From Kitasatospora setae KM-6054 (GTDB lineage: Bacteria; Actinomycetota; Actinomycetes; Streptomycetales; Streptomycetaceae), in contig NC_016109.1 of assembly GCF_000269985.1 (NCBI RefSeq), forward strand, positions 3,100,001-3,164,000: DNA of 64,000 bases, given 5' to 3'. Shown here in pieces: positions 24,068 to 32,674 of this stretch (positions within the stretch are counted from its first letter, which is position 1; each line of letters begins with the position of its first letter). The notes under the pieces are model-generated. The model was not told the origin of the DNA. It saw only the letters and a program-made list of their open reading frames with translations, and ran no database searches. The translations under genes and the position numbers were made by a program.

Positions 24068-25048
24068 ATGGAACGCGTGCGCGCGGTGCTGGACGGGGTC
24101 GAGGTCGTCTCGGCGACCCCGCTGACCGGCGGGCTGTACAACGCCGCCCGGCTGCTCGAACTCGCCGACGGGCGGCGGCTGGTGCTCAAGTGCGCGCCAC
24201 CGCCCGGCACCCCGGGGCTGGCCCACGAGCGCGGACTGCTCGGCACCGAGCGGCTGTTCCACGCGCTGGCCGCGGACGCCGGACTCGCCGTCCCCGAGGT
24301 GCTGCACCACGACCCGGACGGCGACGCCGGGACCCGCGAGTGGCTGCTGCTCTCCTACGTCGAGGGCGCCACCTGGGACAGCCTGCGCGAACGGATCCCC
24401 GCCGCCGGCCGGGCCCGGCTGCGCCGCTCGCTCGGCGCCTGGGCCGCCGGCGTGGCCCGGGCCACCGGCGAGCGCTACGGCTACCCGCAGCCCGCGGCCG
24501 GGCTGGCCGCCGACAGCTGGCCCGCCGCGTTCACCGCGATGCTCGACGCGCTGCTGGCCGACGCCGAGCGCTACGGCGTCGCCCCGCCCGTCCCCGCCGA
24601 GCGGCTGCGCACCCTCCCGCGGCGGTTCGCGGCCGCGCTGGCCGCGGTCGACCGCCCCGCGCTGGTGCACTTCGACGCCTGGGAGGGCAACCTGCTGCTC
24701 ACCCCGGACCCGGACGGCGGCTGGGAGCTGACCGGCGTGATCGACGGCGAACGGGCCTTCTTCGGCGACCCGCTCGCCGAACTCGTCGGCCTCGACCCCC
24801 TCGGCGCCGCCGAGCTCGACGACGACTTCCCGGCCGGCTACCGCTCGGTCGACCCGGCCTTCGCCCTCGACGACGCCGGCCGGGCCCGGCTCGCGCTGTA
24901 CCGGATCTACCTGGCTCTGATCATGCGGACCGAGGCCGCGCCCCGGGCCTACACCGGCGACTTCGCCGCCTGGGTGGACAGCTGGTCGGCCAAGCGGGTC
25001 GCCGAGCAGCTGGCCGTGCTGGACGGGCTGGACCCGCCCGGCCGGTGA
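24068..25048 (+). CDS. Aminoglycoside phosphotransferase (APH)-family kinase
   Basis: The 326-residue protein has the small-molecule kinase fold: a glycine-containing loop (TGGLYNAARLL), Lys in LVLKCAPPP, the catalytic loop VHFDAWEGNLL (His-x-Asp-x4-Asn) and the metal-binding Asp in GVIDGERAFFGDP. Families with this fold phosphorylate antibiotics, fructosamines, choline or homoserine, and the substrate cannot be read here. It begins 31 bases after the GGDEF-EAL gene and may share its transcript. Resistance should not be assumed. Confidence 0.85.
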   Translation: MERVRAVLDGVEVVSATPLTGGLYNAARLLELADGRRLVLKCAPPPGTPGLAHERGLLGTERLFHALAADAGLAVPEVLHHDPDGDAGTREWLLLSYVEGATWDSLRERIPAAGRARLRRSLGAWAAGVARATGERYGYPQPAAGLAADSWPAAFTAMLDALLADAERYGVAPPVPAERLRTLPRRFAAALAAVDRPALVHFDAWEGNLLLTPDPDGGWELTGVIDGERAFFGDPLAELVGLDPLGAAELDDDFPAGYRSVDPAFALDDAGRARLALYRIYLALIMRTEAAPRAYTGDFAAWVDSWSAKRVAEQLAVLDGLDPPGR

Positions 25049-25097
25049 GCCCGGACGCCCCGGCCGGGCGGCGGGCCGGACGGGCCCGACCCGCCGC

Positions 25098-26231
25098 TCA
25101 GCCGGTGAGCCCGTACGCCTCGGCGATCAGGCCGTAGGACGCCAGCCGGTTCTCGTGCCCGTGGATGTGCGAGGTGACCATCAGCTCGTCGGCCCCGGTG
25201 CGCCGCCGGAGGGCCTCCAGCCCTTCGGCGACCTCCGCCGGGGTGCCGAGCACCACGTTCGCCAGCCAGGAGTCCAGGAAGTCCTCCTCGGCGAGCGTGT
25301 AGGGGTGGGCGGCGGCCTCCTCCGGCGTCGGGATCGGCCCGGGGCGGCCCTGCCGCAGCCGGAGCATGCCGAGGCCCGCCGAACGGGCCAGCCACAGCGC
25401 CCGCTCCCGGCTCTCGGCGGCCACCGCGCTGACCCCGATCAGCGCGTACGGCTTCTCCAGCACCTCGGACGGGGTGAAGCCGTCCCGGTACAGGTCGAGC
25501 GCGGGGACGGTGTTGGCGGCGCTGAAGTGGTGCGCGAACGCGAACGGGTAGCCGAGCCGGGCGGACAGCTGGGCGCTGAAGCCGGACGAGCCGAGCAGCC
25601 AGAGCGGCGGGCGGGCGGCCGAGCGCGGCACCGCCGTCAGCCGGGCGTACGGGTGGCCGGGCGGGAAGTCGCCGTCCAGGAAGTGCCGCAGCTCGGCGAG
25701 CTGGCGGGGGAAGTCCTCGGCGCCGTCGGCCAGGCCGCGGCGCAGCGCGGCGGCGGTCGCCTGGTCGGTGCCGGGGGCGCGGCCGAGGCCGAGGTCGATC
25801 CGGCCCGGGTGCAGCGCCTCCAGCAGGCCGAACTGCTCGGCGATCGCCAGCGGGGCGTGGTTGGGCAGCATCACGCCGCCGGAGCCGAGCCGCAGCGTGC
25901 TGGTGTGGGCGCCGAGGTGGGCGAGCAGGACGGCGGGGACCGAGGAGGCGACGCCGGGCATGCCGTGGTGCTCGGCCACCCAGAAGCGGTGGTAGCCCCA
26001 GCCCTCGGCGGCCCGGGCCAGGCCGGTGGTGGCGGCCAGCGCCTCGCCGGGGGTGTGGCCGGAGCCGACGGTGGCGAGGTCCAGGATCGAGAGCGGGGCG
26101 GGGGCGCGGCCGGCGGCCCGGCCGCGGATCGGGTCGGCCCCGGCGGCGGTCTCGGCCGCGAGGGCCTCCTTGGCCGAGGCGGCGGTCTCGGGGGCGGCCT
26201 CGGGGGCGGTCGGCTCCGGTGCGGTGCTCAT
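25098..26231 (-). CDS. Luciferase-like (LLM) flavin-dependent oxidoreductase
   Basis: This FMN-dependent monooxygenase-like enzyme has 377 residues. After an Ala/Glu-rich leader of about 48 residues it has the family start LSILDLATVGSGHTPGEAL, then FWVAEHHGMPGVASS, LGSGGVMLPNHAPL and RIDLGLGRAPGTD, the last being the conserved MsnO8-type motif. Such enzymes oxidise varied substrates with FMNH2 from a partner reductase, which is not nearby. The ATG at 26231 follows AGGAGGA; a longer in-frame start at 26363 lacks one. It is divergent from dedA across a structured intergenic region. Confidence 0.88.
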   Translation of the reverse strand: MSTAPEPTAPEAAPETAASAKEALAAETAAGADPIRGRAAGRAPAPLSILDLATVGSGHTPGEALAATTGLARAAEGWGYHRFWVAEHHGMPGVASSVPAVLLAHLGAHTSTLRLGSGGVMLPNHAPLAIAEQFGLLEALHPGRIDLGLGRAPGTDQATAAALRRGLADGAEDFPRQLAELRHFLDGDFPPGHPYARLTAVPRSAARPPLWLLGSSGFSAQLSARLGYPFAFAHHFSAANTVPALDLYRDGFTPSEVLEKPYALIGVSAVAAESRERALWLARSAGLGMLRLRQGRPGPIPTPEEAAAHPYTLAEEDFLDSWLANVVLGTPAEVAEGLEALRRRTGADELMVTSHIHGHENRLASYGLIAEAYGLTG

Positions 26232-26363
26232 GCGGTGCGTCCTCCTGGTGCCCCGGCCGGGCGCCCGGGCGTTCGTCGGAGCACAACCCGCCGGCCGTCC
26301 GGGCTGTTCCCGGCCCGTCCGCGACACGCCGACCCGTTCTCCTGACGGTCCGCCAGCAGGCAA

Positions 26364-26402
26364 CGCTGCGTGGCGACTTCACGCCACAGCGAGAAGTCGC
26401 CA
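26364..26402. ncRNA. Two mutually exclusive hairpins, possible leader or small RNA
   Basis: TGGCGACTTC (26371-26380) pairs perfectly with 26393-26402. A competing stem pairs GTGGCG (26370-26375) with 26382-26387 and extends with CGCT/AGCG. Only one can form at a time, like an attenuator. Transcription has not been shown; strand and function are inferred. Confidence 0.3.
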
Positions 26403-26521
26403 GGTGGAACGGTCGATCCGGGTCGGCCGATCGGGCACTCTGGTGATCAGCGCGGAACCCGCACCGGCACCGCGCACCAGCGACAGATCGGCGGGCTCGA
26501 CCAGCGTCGTTCGATCCCCAC

Positions 26522-26555
26522 GAGCCCCCGGAGCGGCACCCCGCCCCGGGGGCTC
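26522..26555. terminator. Terminator-like stem-loop in a divergent region
   Basis: GAGCCCCCG (26522-26530) pairs with CGGGGGCTC (26547-26555) around a GC-rich loop. It is odd because both flanking genes (LLM oxidoreductase and dedA) start from this region and neither ends here. It could end a short transcript starting near 26340 or attenuate dedA. The other bases between 26232 and 26679 show no gene. Confidence 0.45.
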
Positions 26556-26679
26556 TCGCGCTGCCCGGGCCCGTGTGCGATGGGCCACAGGGGGTGCTTC
26601 ATGCCATGAAATTTGCCCGCGCTAGCGTTGTCCCCCGTTGCAGCTGCTCTCCCCCGGGCGCGCTGGAGGGAGAGACACC

Positions 26680-27294
26680 GTGGATCCGAACGCCGTCATC
26701 GGCCCCGCCTGGTACTGCGGGCTGGCCCTGGCCGCCGTGCTCGGCGACGCCTTCCTGCCGTTCCTGCCCAGCGGCTCGCTGGTGATCCTGGCCGTGCTGA
26801 AGACCGCGCACGTGGACGGTTCGCCGCTGCTGCTGGCCGCCGGGGTCGCGGTCGCCTCCTTCCTGGGCGACCTGCTGCTGCTCAACCTGGCCCGGCGCGG
26901 GGCGCCCGGCGTGCACCGGCGGCTGGCCCGCCGGCCGCGGCTGGCGGCGAGCGTCGAGCGGGTGCAGCGGGCGCTCACCGGCCGGACCACCAGCCGGGCG
27001 GCGGCGGTGATCGTGATCGTGGCGCGCTTCGTCCCGGCCGGGCGGACCGTGCTGGACGTCGCGGTGGGCCACTCCGGGCACCACCGGCCGTGGACCTTCC
27101 TGCGCTGGTCGGCGGTGGCGGCCGTGGTGTGGGCGGCGTACATCGTCAGCCTGGGCTGGCTGAACCTGCACTGGTTCGACACCGCCTGGCTGAGCTTCGT
27201 GATCTCCTGCGTGGCGGCCACCGCGATCAGCTCCGCCGTGGTGCAGCTGGTCCGCCGCCGGCGGCGGCTGGCCGTGCTGGTCGAGGGCGAGTAG
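26680..27294 (+). CDS. DedA-family membrane protein
   Basis: The 204-residue protein has four to five membrane helices and the DedA/VTT layout: GSLVILAVL near residue 30, the re-entrant region with ARFVPAGRTVLDVAVGHSG (about 124-142) including the conserved Arg and Pro, and a C-terminal helix ending in a basic tail (RRRRRL). DedA proteins help flip undecaprenyl-phosphate or lipids across the membrane. The GTG 26680 is preceded by GGAGGGAGA; the frame continues upstream without a better start. Confidence 0.9.
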   Translation: MDPNAVIGPAWYCGLALAAVLGDAFLPFLPSGSLVILAVLKTAHVDGSPLLLAAGVAVASFLGDLLLLNLARRGAPGVHRRLARRPRLAASVERVQRALTGRTTSRAAAVIVIVARFVPAGRTVLDVAVGHSGHHRPWTFLRWSAVAAVVWAAYIVSLGWLNLHWFDTAWLSFVISCVAATAISSAVVQLVRRRRRLAVLVEGE

Positions 27295-27599
27295 CCGGTT
27301 CGGGCGGTCCGGCCGGCTCGGCCGGTTCGGCCGGTCCGGTCGGCGGGCGGGGCCGCGACCTCGGTGTTCTCTGTCCCAGAACGGCAACAGGACGGCCGGG
27401 GCGGGAGCCGGGGGAACCTTTGCCGCGTGATGACCGGTTGAGGGTGGGCGGCGTTGGACCGGCCACCCCGGCCATGCCATCCTTGGGTGGCGTTACCGTC
27501 AAATTGTCCGATTTTGCCAGAAGTTGACCTCCGGAGCCGCCCGTCGGCGTCCGGACCTTCTTTTGGCCCGGTTCGGGCCCTTTCGTGGCAGGGGAGACC
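27295..27599. other. Intergenic region with CGGCCGGTTCGG-type repeats
   Basis: Directly after dedA, 27295-27350 is built from short GGTCCGG/CGGCCGGTT repeats. The later part (27485-27520, with CCGTCAAATTGTCCGATTTTG) is AT-richer and is probably the promoter of the following deacetylase gene. No gene is seen. Confidence 0.45.
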
Positions 27600-28856
27600 A
27601 TGAGCACCATCTCGCGCAGGGCCGTGCTGACCGCCGGTGCGGCCACGGCGGCCCTCGGCGCCGTCACCGCCTGTTCCAGCGGTTCCGGTGCCGGTTCCGC
27701 CAAGCGTCCCGGCTCCGACGCCAACCCCTCGGCCGGCGGCACCGGCAGCGGCCAGCCCCCGGTGAAGGGCACCCCGCTCGGCGACGGCTCCACCGCCGAC
27801 ACCGGCGCCCAGCCGAACCAGCCCGCCGCCGAGAAGCTCAAGCCCGGCGAGGCCCCGCCGCAGTTCGTGGTCTTCTCCTGGGACGGCGCCGGCGCCACCG
27901 ACGACGGCCAGTTCACCCGCTTCCTGAAGGTCGCCCAGGAGCACAAGGCGGCGATGACCTTCTTCCTCTCCGGCATCTACACGCTGCCGAAGGAGAAGTC
28001 CGCGCTCTACCACCCGCCGCAGCACCCGGCCGGCGCCTCGGACATCCCCTTCCTGTCCGACAACGCCGTCCGCAACACCATCAAGCTGATCAGCCAGGCC
28101 TGGCGGGACGGCCACGAGATCGGCACCCACTTCAACGGGCACTTCTGCTCCACCCGCTCCGACCACAACGGGGTCAACAAGTGGAGCCCCGAGGACTGGG
28201 AGAGCGAGATCCAGCAGGCGGTGTCCTTCGTCACCGGGTGGCGCGGCAACACCGGCTTCACCGACGTCGACCCGCTGCCCTTCGACTACAAGAAGGAGCT
28301 GATCGGCGGCCGCACCCCCTGCCTGGAGGGCCAGAAGGCGCTGCTGCCGACCGCGGCGAAGCTCGGCTGGAAGTACGACGCCAGCTCCCCCGGCGGCCTG
28401 CAGATCTGGCCGCAGAAGGTCCAGGACGGCAAGATCTGGGACTTCCCGCTGCAGGGGATCCCGTTCCCCGGCCACAACTTCCAGGTCCTGTCGATGGACT
28501 ACAACATCCTCGCCAACCAGTCCGGCGGCTCCACCAAGGGCGACCCGGCCAAGTACGGCCAGTGGCGCGACCAGGCCCGCGACGCGTACCTGGCGGGCTT
28601 CAACCGCGCCTACACCACCAACCGGGCGCCGTTCTTCGTCGGCAACCACTTCGAGCAGTGGAACGGCGGCATCTACATGGACGCCGTCGAGGAGACCATC
28701 AAGCAGATCGCCGGCAAGCCGGACGTCCGCCTGGTCTCCTTCAGGCAGCTGGTGGACTGGCTGGAGGCCCAGGACCAGTCCACCCTCCGCAAGCTCCGCA
28801 CCCTCAACGTCGGCCAGGCCCCGGCGGGCGGCTGGCAGACCTTCCTCGGGGCCTGA
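27600..28856 (+). CDS. Polysaccharide deacetylase-like lipoprotein
   Basis: The protein is exported and lipid-anchored: it has a twin-arginine start (ISRRAVL) and a lipobox ending at C25 (AVTAC). After a Ser/Gly/Pro linker, residues 85-400 form a NodB-like deacetylase domain with FSWDGAGATDDGQF (metal Asp), GHEIGTHFNGHFC (His-box) and later FVGNHFEQW. The 418-residue protein could remove acetyl groups from wall or chitin-like glycans. Several classic NodB residues are altered (FSWDGAG rather than the TFDDG form), so activity is not certain. CAGGGGAG precedes the ATG. Confidence 0.85.
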   Translation: MSTISRRAVLTAGAATAALGAVTACSSGSGAGSAKRPGSDANPSAGGTGSGQPPVKGTPLGDGSTADTGAQPNQPAAEKLKPGEAPPQFVVFSWDGAGATDDGQFTRFLKVAQEHKAAMTFFLSGIYTLPKEKSALYHPPQHPAGASDIPFLSDNAVRNTIKLISQAWRDGHEIGTHFNGHFCSTRSDHNGVNKWSPEDWESEIQQAVSFVTGWRGNTGFTDVDPLPFDYKKELIGGRTPCLEGQKALLPTAAKLGWKYDASSPGGLQIWPQKVQDGKIWDFPLQGIPFPGHNFQVLSMDYNILANQSGGSTKGDPAKYGQWRDQARDAYLAGFNRAYTTNRAPFFVGNHFEQWNGGIYMDAVEETIKQIAGKPDVRLVSFRQLVDWLEAQDQSTLRKLRTLNVGQAPAGGWQTFLGA

Positions 28857-28877
28857 GCACCCGGCCGCGTCGGACGG

Positions 28878-29588
28878 TCAGCCCTTGAGGTTCGGGATCT
28901 GCCAGTCGATCGCCTTCTGGCCGAAGCCCTCCAGCGCCTCGTTGATCTGCGAGAACGGCTTGCTGCCGAGGAACAGCTTGGCCGACAGCGGCGAGGGGTG
29001 CGCGCCCTGGACCACCACGTGCCGCTCGGCGTCGATCAGCGGCAGCTTCTTCTTCGCGTAGCCGCCCCACAGCACGAACACGCAGGGCTCCTCGCGGGCG
29101 CTGACCGCCTTGATCACCGCGTCGGTGAACTTCTCCCAGCCCTTGTTCTTGTGCGAGTTGGCCTCGTGCGCCCGCACCGTCAGCACCGCGTTGAGCAGCA
29201 GCACGCCCTGCTCGGCCCACGGCATCAGGTAGCCGTTGTCCGGCACGGTCAGACCGAGGTCGGTGCCGAGCTCCTTGTAGATGTTGCGCAGCGACGGCGG
29301 GGTCTTCACGCCGGGCAGCACCGAGAAGCTCATGCCGTGCGCCTGGCCGTTGTCGTGGTACGGGTCCTGGCCGAGGATCAGCACCTTGACGTCCTCGTAC
29401 GCCGTCGCCTCCAGCGCCGAGAACTCCTGCCCGGCGGGCGGGAACACCTCGTGCTCGGCGCGCTCGGCGGCCAGGAACTCGGTCAGCTGCGCGTAGTAGG
29501 GCTTGCCGGTCTCCTCGGCGAGCACCGCCCGCCAGGACTCGGGCAGTTCCGGCGCGCCGCCCGCGGTCGCCTCGGCCAGCTCCGTCAC
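28878..29588 (-). CDS. ung: Uracil-DNA glycosylase
   Basis: This family 1 enzyme removes uracil from DNA in base excision repair. The 236 residues contain the water-activating motif GQDPYHDN (D75), the Phe/Ser region GMSFSVLPGVKTPPSLRN, NAVLTVRAHEANSH, and the minor-groove loop GAHPSPLSA. The GTG 29588 follows GGTGGGAGGT; the frame is open upstream but becomes Arg-rich. It converges with the deacetylase gene, which ends 21 bases away. In GC-rich actinomycetes Ung is core, protecting against cytosine deamination. Confidence 0.96.
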   Translation of the reverse strand: MTELAEATAGGAPELPESWRAVLAEETGKPYYAQLTEFLAAERAEHEVFPPAGQEFSALEATAYEDVKVLILGQDPYHDNGQAHGMSFSVLPGVKTPPSLRNIYKELGTDLGLTVPDNGYLMPWAEQGVLLLNAVLTVRAHEANSHKNKGWEKFTDAVIKAVSAREEPCVFVLWGGYAKKKLPLIDAERHVVVQGAHPSPLSAKLFLGSKPFSQINEALEGFGQKAIDWQIPNLKG

Positions 29589-30238
29589 GTCAGTACCTCC
29601 CACCGGCCGCGCCGCACGGCGGCCGCTCTCACTCGTACGTACCGTTCCACGGGCCCGCTGCGGACCCACCGCGGTGAACGCTACACAGTCGCGCCGACAG
29701 CCCGCTCGGGCCGTCACGGCCCCCGGACGGGGGCGGGCGCCGTGCGGGGCGGGGGGTGCGGGGCGGGGGGTGCCGCGAACATCCCGATCCGGTCACAGGA
29801 ACCTCCGCGGCCCGGACGTCCGGCCGCCCGGCGGCACCTACCGATACCCGACCGGCCGCGGCGGACGGGACGCCCGCGGACGACGGGCCGGCCCGGCTCG
29901 GCCCAGGTGGAGCGCTCCCGCACCGCCCGGCCTCCCCCGGACGGCGTACCGCACGGCGTCGCTTTGCTCCCGGTTCGCTCCCGGCCGGCTCCCGTCCCGG
30001 AGCGGCCCCGCGCACCGCCGGACAACGCCACCGGCCGCCGCCCGCCCGTCACTTCGGTCGAACGTGGGCGGAGAACCCCTGCCCCAGCGTCTTCCCGGGC
30101 CGCTATCTTTAGGCATGGCGATCCGCCGCCCCGCCGTGGGCCGGATCGGACGGGACGGGGCCCCTTGGGGAGTGGGCGCCCGGCGCTGGAATGCAGTGAC
30201 GAGCGCGGCGGGCCGCGCCACGGGGGAAGGGAACGGGG
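29589..30238. other. 650-base intergenic region between ung and the type VII cluster
   Basis: No gene can be supported: the open frames have Arg/Pro-rich, out-of-phase composition. Promoters for ung (near 29590-29640) and the rightward cluster should lie here. A TATCTTTAGGCAT segment at about 30102 is the best -10 candidate for the latter. No operator was recognised. Confidence 0.4.
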
Positions 30239-30859
30239 ATGAACGAAGCCTCGAACGACGGAGGCGGCAGCTCGACCGGGAGCCAGATCGGCAGCGAGGT
30301 CGGCGGCGCCGTCGGCGGCGCGGTCGCCGGGGCGACCGGTGCCGCGGTCGGCAGCGCGATCGGCGGGTCGGTCGGCGGCTGGCTGGGCTCCATGGTCCAC
30401 CTGATCCAGGAGGTCGGGGCGGGCGCCTTCAAGGTCGAACTGGAGAGCCTGCAGATCTTCAAACAGCGCGTCGACGCGATCCTCAGCGACCTGGACGGCT
30501 CGGTCGCCGGCCACGGGTCCATCTCCCGGCAGCAGTTGACGCCGGGCCAGCTCGGCCAGGACTTCGGCCAGGCCGGCGACCTGCTGTCGGCGTACACCAA
30601 GGTGCACTCGAACCTGGAGCAGCTCTCCAAGACGCTGTCGCTCCAGATCGAGGCGATGAGCGCCACCATCGACATGGCGGCGCGCGGGTACGACAACTCG
30701 GACCAGCAGCAGCGCGACCACTTCCAGTCGACCCTGAACCAGGCCGAGAGCCAGCGACAGCACCTGGCCACCGGACAGGCCCAGACCGCACAGGCCCAGG
30801 TCGGACAGCCCCCCGTCGCCGCACCGGCGCCGCAGGGCACCCAGCAGGGCTCGTTCTGA
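30239..30859 (+). CDS. Glycine-zipper protein of a type VII secretion cluster
   Basis: The 206-residue protein has a glycine-zipper segment (about residues 16-52) with repeated GGxxG steps, including GSAIGG, able to insert in or pack within membranes. A largely helical region rich in Gln, Ser and Leu (about 55-175) follows, like ESX-family helical hairpins, with a Gln/Pro tail. No WxG motif and no signal peptide are seen. GGGGAAGGGAACGGGG precedes the ATG. It sits 37 bases before a WXG100 gene, so it may be an ESX co-substrate or partner. I do not recognise a named family. Confidence 0.7.
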   Translation: MNEASNDGGGSSTGSQIGSEVGGAVGGAVAGATGAAVGSAIGGSVGGWLGSMVHLIQEVGAGAFKVELESLQIFKQRVDAILSDLDGSVAGHGSISRQQLTPGQLGQDFGQAGDLLSAYTKVHSNLEQLSKTLSLQIEAMSATIDMAARGYDNSDQQQRDHFQSTLNQAESQRQHLATGQAQTAQAQVGQPPVAAPAPQGTQQGSF

Positions 30860-30896
30860 CCGGTCGACCCGACCACACGACAGGGGGAGAAACACA

Positions 30897-32567
30897 ATGG
30901 CATTCGAAGAGAAGCGCCTGGTCAGGCTCCAGCCCGGCGAGATCGGCCGGGCCAGCCACGAACAGCTGATGGCCATGGTCCACAGTGCCGACCCGGCCGC
31001 GGTCTCCGAGGTCGGCCAGCAACTGCTGCACGCCGCACAGCAGTTGGACCAGGTCAGCGAGGAACTGCACAGCCACATCAGCAAGCTCGACTGGGAAGGC
31101 ACCGCGGCCGACGGCTTCAAGACCTGGGGCAGCCAGGTCTCCCGCGCGACCATGGACCTGGCGTCGTACTCGCGGACCGCCGGGACGTACATGAACTCCG
31201 CCGCCGACACGCTGAGCAGCGTCAAGGCCGGCCTGCCGCCGGTCCCGCACCACGACATCGAGACGCTGCGCCGCTACCAGGCCCAGGACGACACCGCGGA
31301 GACCGTCGGCAGCGCCATCGGCGGGGCCCTGATCCCCGGCGTCGGCAGTGCCATCGGCGGCTTCCTCGGCGACAAGGCCGCCAACGCGTTCGACCCCAAC
31401 CGGGTCAGCGACTCACAGGCCCGCGCGGCGTCCGACCGGATCTTCGAGGCGCACCAGGAGGCCATCACGCAGATGGAGCGCCTGAGCCAGTCGTACGAGT
31501 ACTCCAGCACGCAGCTCAACTCGGCGCAGGTGCCGGTGTTCCCGCCGGTGCCTGGCGGGAAGGCGGAGGGCGACCAGAACGGTCTGACCGAGGTTCCGAT
31601 CGACGGCGGCCACGGCACCGGCGGCACGACCCGGCCGACCCCCCCGTCGTTCCCCCGGCCGACGCCCCACCCGGTGGCACCGCCCACCAGCCGACCGCCG
31701 ACGTGGTCGCCGCCGGGCATCGGCCCGCTGCCCCCGCCGACCCCGTATCCGGGGCCGACCCCGCACCCGGGCCCGACGCCGCCGCCCTGGAACAACCCGC
31801 CGGTCACCGGCCCGGGGCCGCTGCCGACCCCGCACCCGACTCCGACCCCGACGCCCAACCCGCCGCCGCTGCAGATCGCCCACGTCGACCCCCCGGCGCC
31901 CACCAGCCCGATCGGCTCCGGTGGCGGCGGCACCGGCGGCAGTGGGGGCGGTTACACCGGCGGCGGTGGCGGTGGCTACACCGGTGGCGGCGGTGGTGGT
32001 TACACCGGCGGTGGCGGCGGCTACGTGGGTGGCGGCACCATCCCGGGCGGCCTGAGCAGCGCGGGCGGCGGCAGCACCGCCGGCGGCGCCAAGACCGGCG
32101 GCGCCGGTTCCGCCGGGACGCCCGGTGCGGGCGCCCGCGGCGGGGCCGGGACCTCGGCGGCCGGCGCGGGCGGTGCGGGCCAGGCCGGCCGCGCGGGCAC
32201 CCCGGGCATGGGCGGCATGGGCGGCGCCATGGGCGGCGGCGCGGGCGGCGGTGCCCGTGGCGGCGCCGGCGGCGCCGGCGGTGCGCGCGGCAGCGGGATG
32301 GTGAGCCGTGCGGGCGGCACCGTCGGCGGCAGCCGGACGCCCGGCGGCGGGCGCGGCGAGTTCACCCCGGGCGGTACCGGCCTGCGCGGCCGGGCCGAGC
32401 GGGGCGCGGACGGCCGGGCCGGCCAGGGCGGGTTCGGCGGCGGCGCCGGCGGCGGCAGCGCCAACCGCAAGGGCAAGGGCCAGAGCAACCGCCCGGACTA
32501 CCTGACCGAGGACGAGGACACCTGGACGTCCGGGATGGGCCCGGCCAACCCGAACGTGATCGAGTAG
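30897..32567 (+). CDS. WXG100-type protein with long Pro/Gly-rich tail
   Basis: The first 110 residues form a helical hairpin with W66-E-G68 at the turn, the mark of ESX/type VII secretion substrates. A glycine-zipper helix (about 132-160) contains GSAIGG, as in the preceding gene. Residues 205-310 are Pro/Thr/His-rich, 315-370 repeat GGGYTGG units, 370-500 are Gly/Ala-rich, and the acidic end reads EDEDTWTSGMGP. The total of 556 residues is far above a normal 100-residue WXG protein. The tail could span the thick wall or be a displayed matrix protein. GGGGGAGAAA precedes the ATG. Confidence 0.75.
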   Translation: MAFEEKRLVRLQPGEIGRASHEQLMAMVHSADPAAVSEVGQQLLHAAQQLDQVSEELHSHISKLDWEGTAADGFKTWGSQVSRATMDLASYSRTAGTYMNSAADTLSSVKAGLPPVPHHDIETLRRYQAQDDTAETVGSAIGGALIPGVGSAIGGFLGDKAANAFDPNRVSDSQARAASDRIFEAHQEAITQMERLSQSYEYSSTQLNSAQVPVFPPVPGGKAEGDQNGLTEVPIDGGHGTGGTTRPTPPSFPRPTPHPVAPPTSRPPTWSPPGIGPLPPPTPYPGPTPHPGPTPPPWNNPPVTGPGPLPTPHPTPTPTPNPPPLQIAHVDPPAPTSPIGSGGGGTGGSGGGYTGGGGGGYTGGGGGGYTGGGGGYVGGGTIPGGLSSAGGGSTAGGAKTGGAGSAGTPGAGARGGAGTSAAGAGGAGQAGRAGTPGMGGMGGAMGGGAGGGARGGAGGAGGARGSGMVSRAGGTVGGSRTPGGGRGEFTPGGTGLRGRAERGADGRAGQGGFGGGAGGGSANRKGKGQSNRPDYLTEDEDTWTSGMGPANPNVIE

Positions 32568-32580
32568 CGACCGGTCGGAC

Positions 32581-32619
32581 GGCCCGGTCGCGGGGGCCAC
32601 GCGCTCCCGCGACCGGGCC
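32581..32619 (+). terminator. Strong stem-loop between WXG gene and mycosin gene
   Basis: A perfect 14-bp stem (GGCCCGGTCGCGGG with its complement at 32606-32619) and an 11-base loop lie 14 bases after the WXG stop. It lacks a T run. It could end the transcript or reduce expression of the downstream protease. Confidence 0.7.
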
Positions 32620-32674
32620 GAACCGCGCACCGGGAAGGCCTCGGTGGCTGTGGCTCAGGACGAAGGAGAGTGTG

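Noticed and set aside
24068..25048. Aminoglycoside resistance gene
   Set aside because: The kinase fold is clear, but substrate-specific motifs of known resistance enzymes are not recognised, and there is no cluster context.
29503..30238. A rightward gene before the type VII cluster
   Set aside because: The frame overlaps ung and the glycine-zipper gene out of phase and has chance composition.
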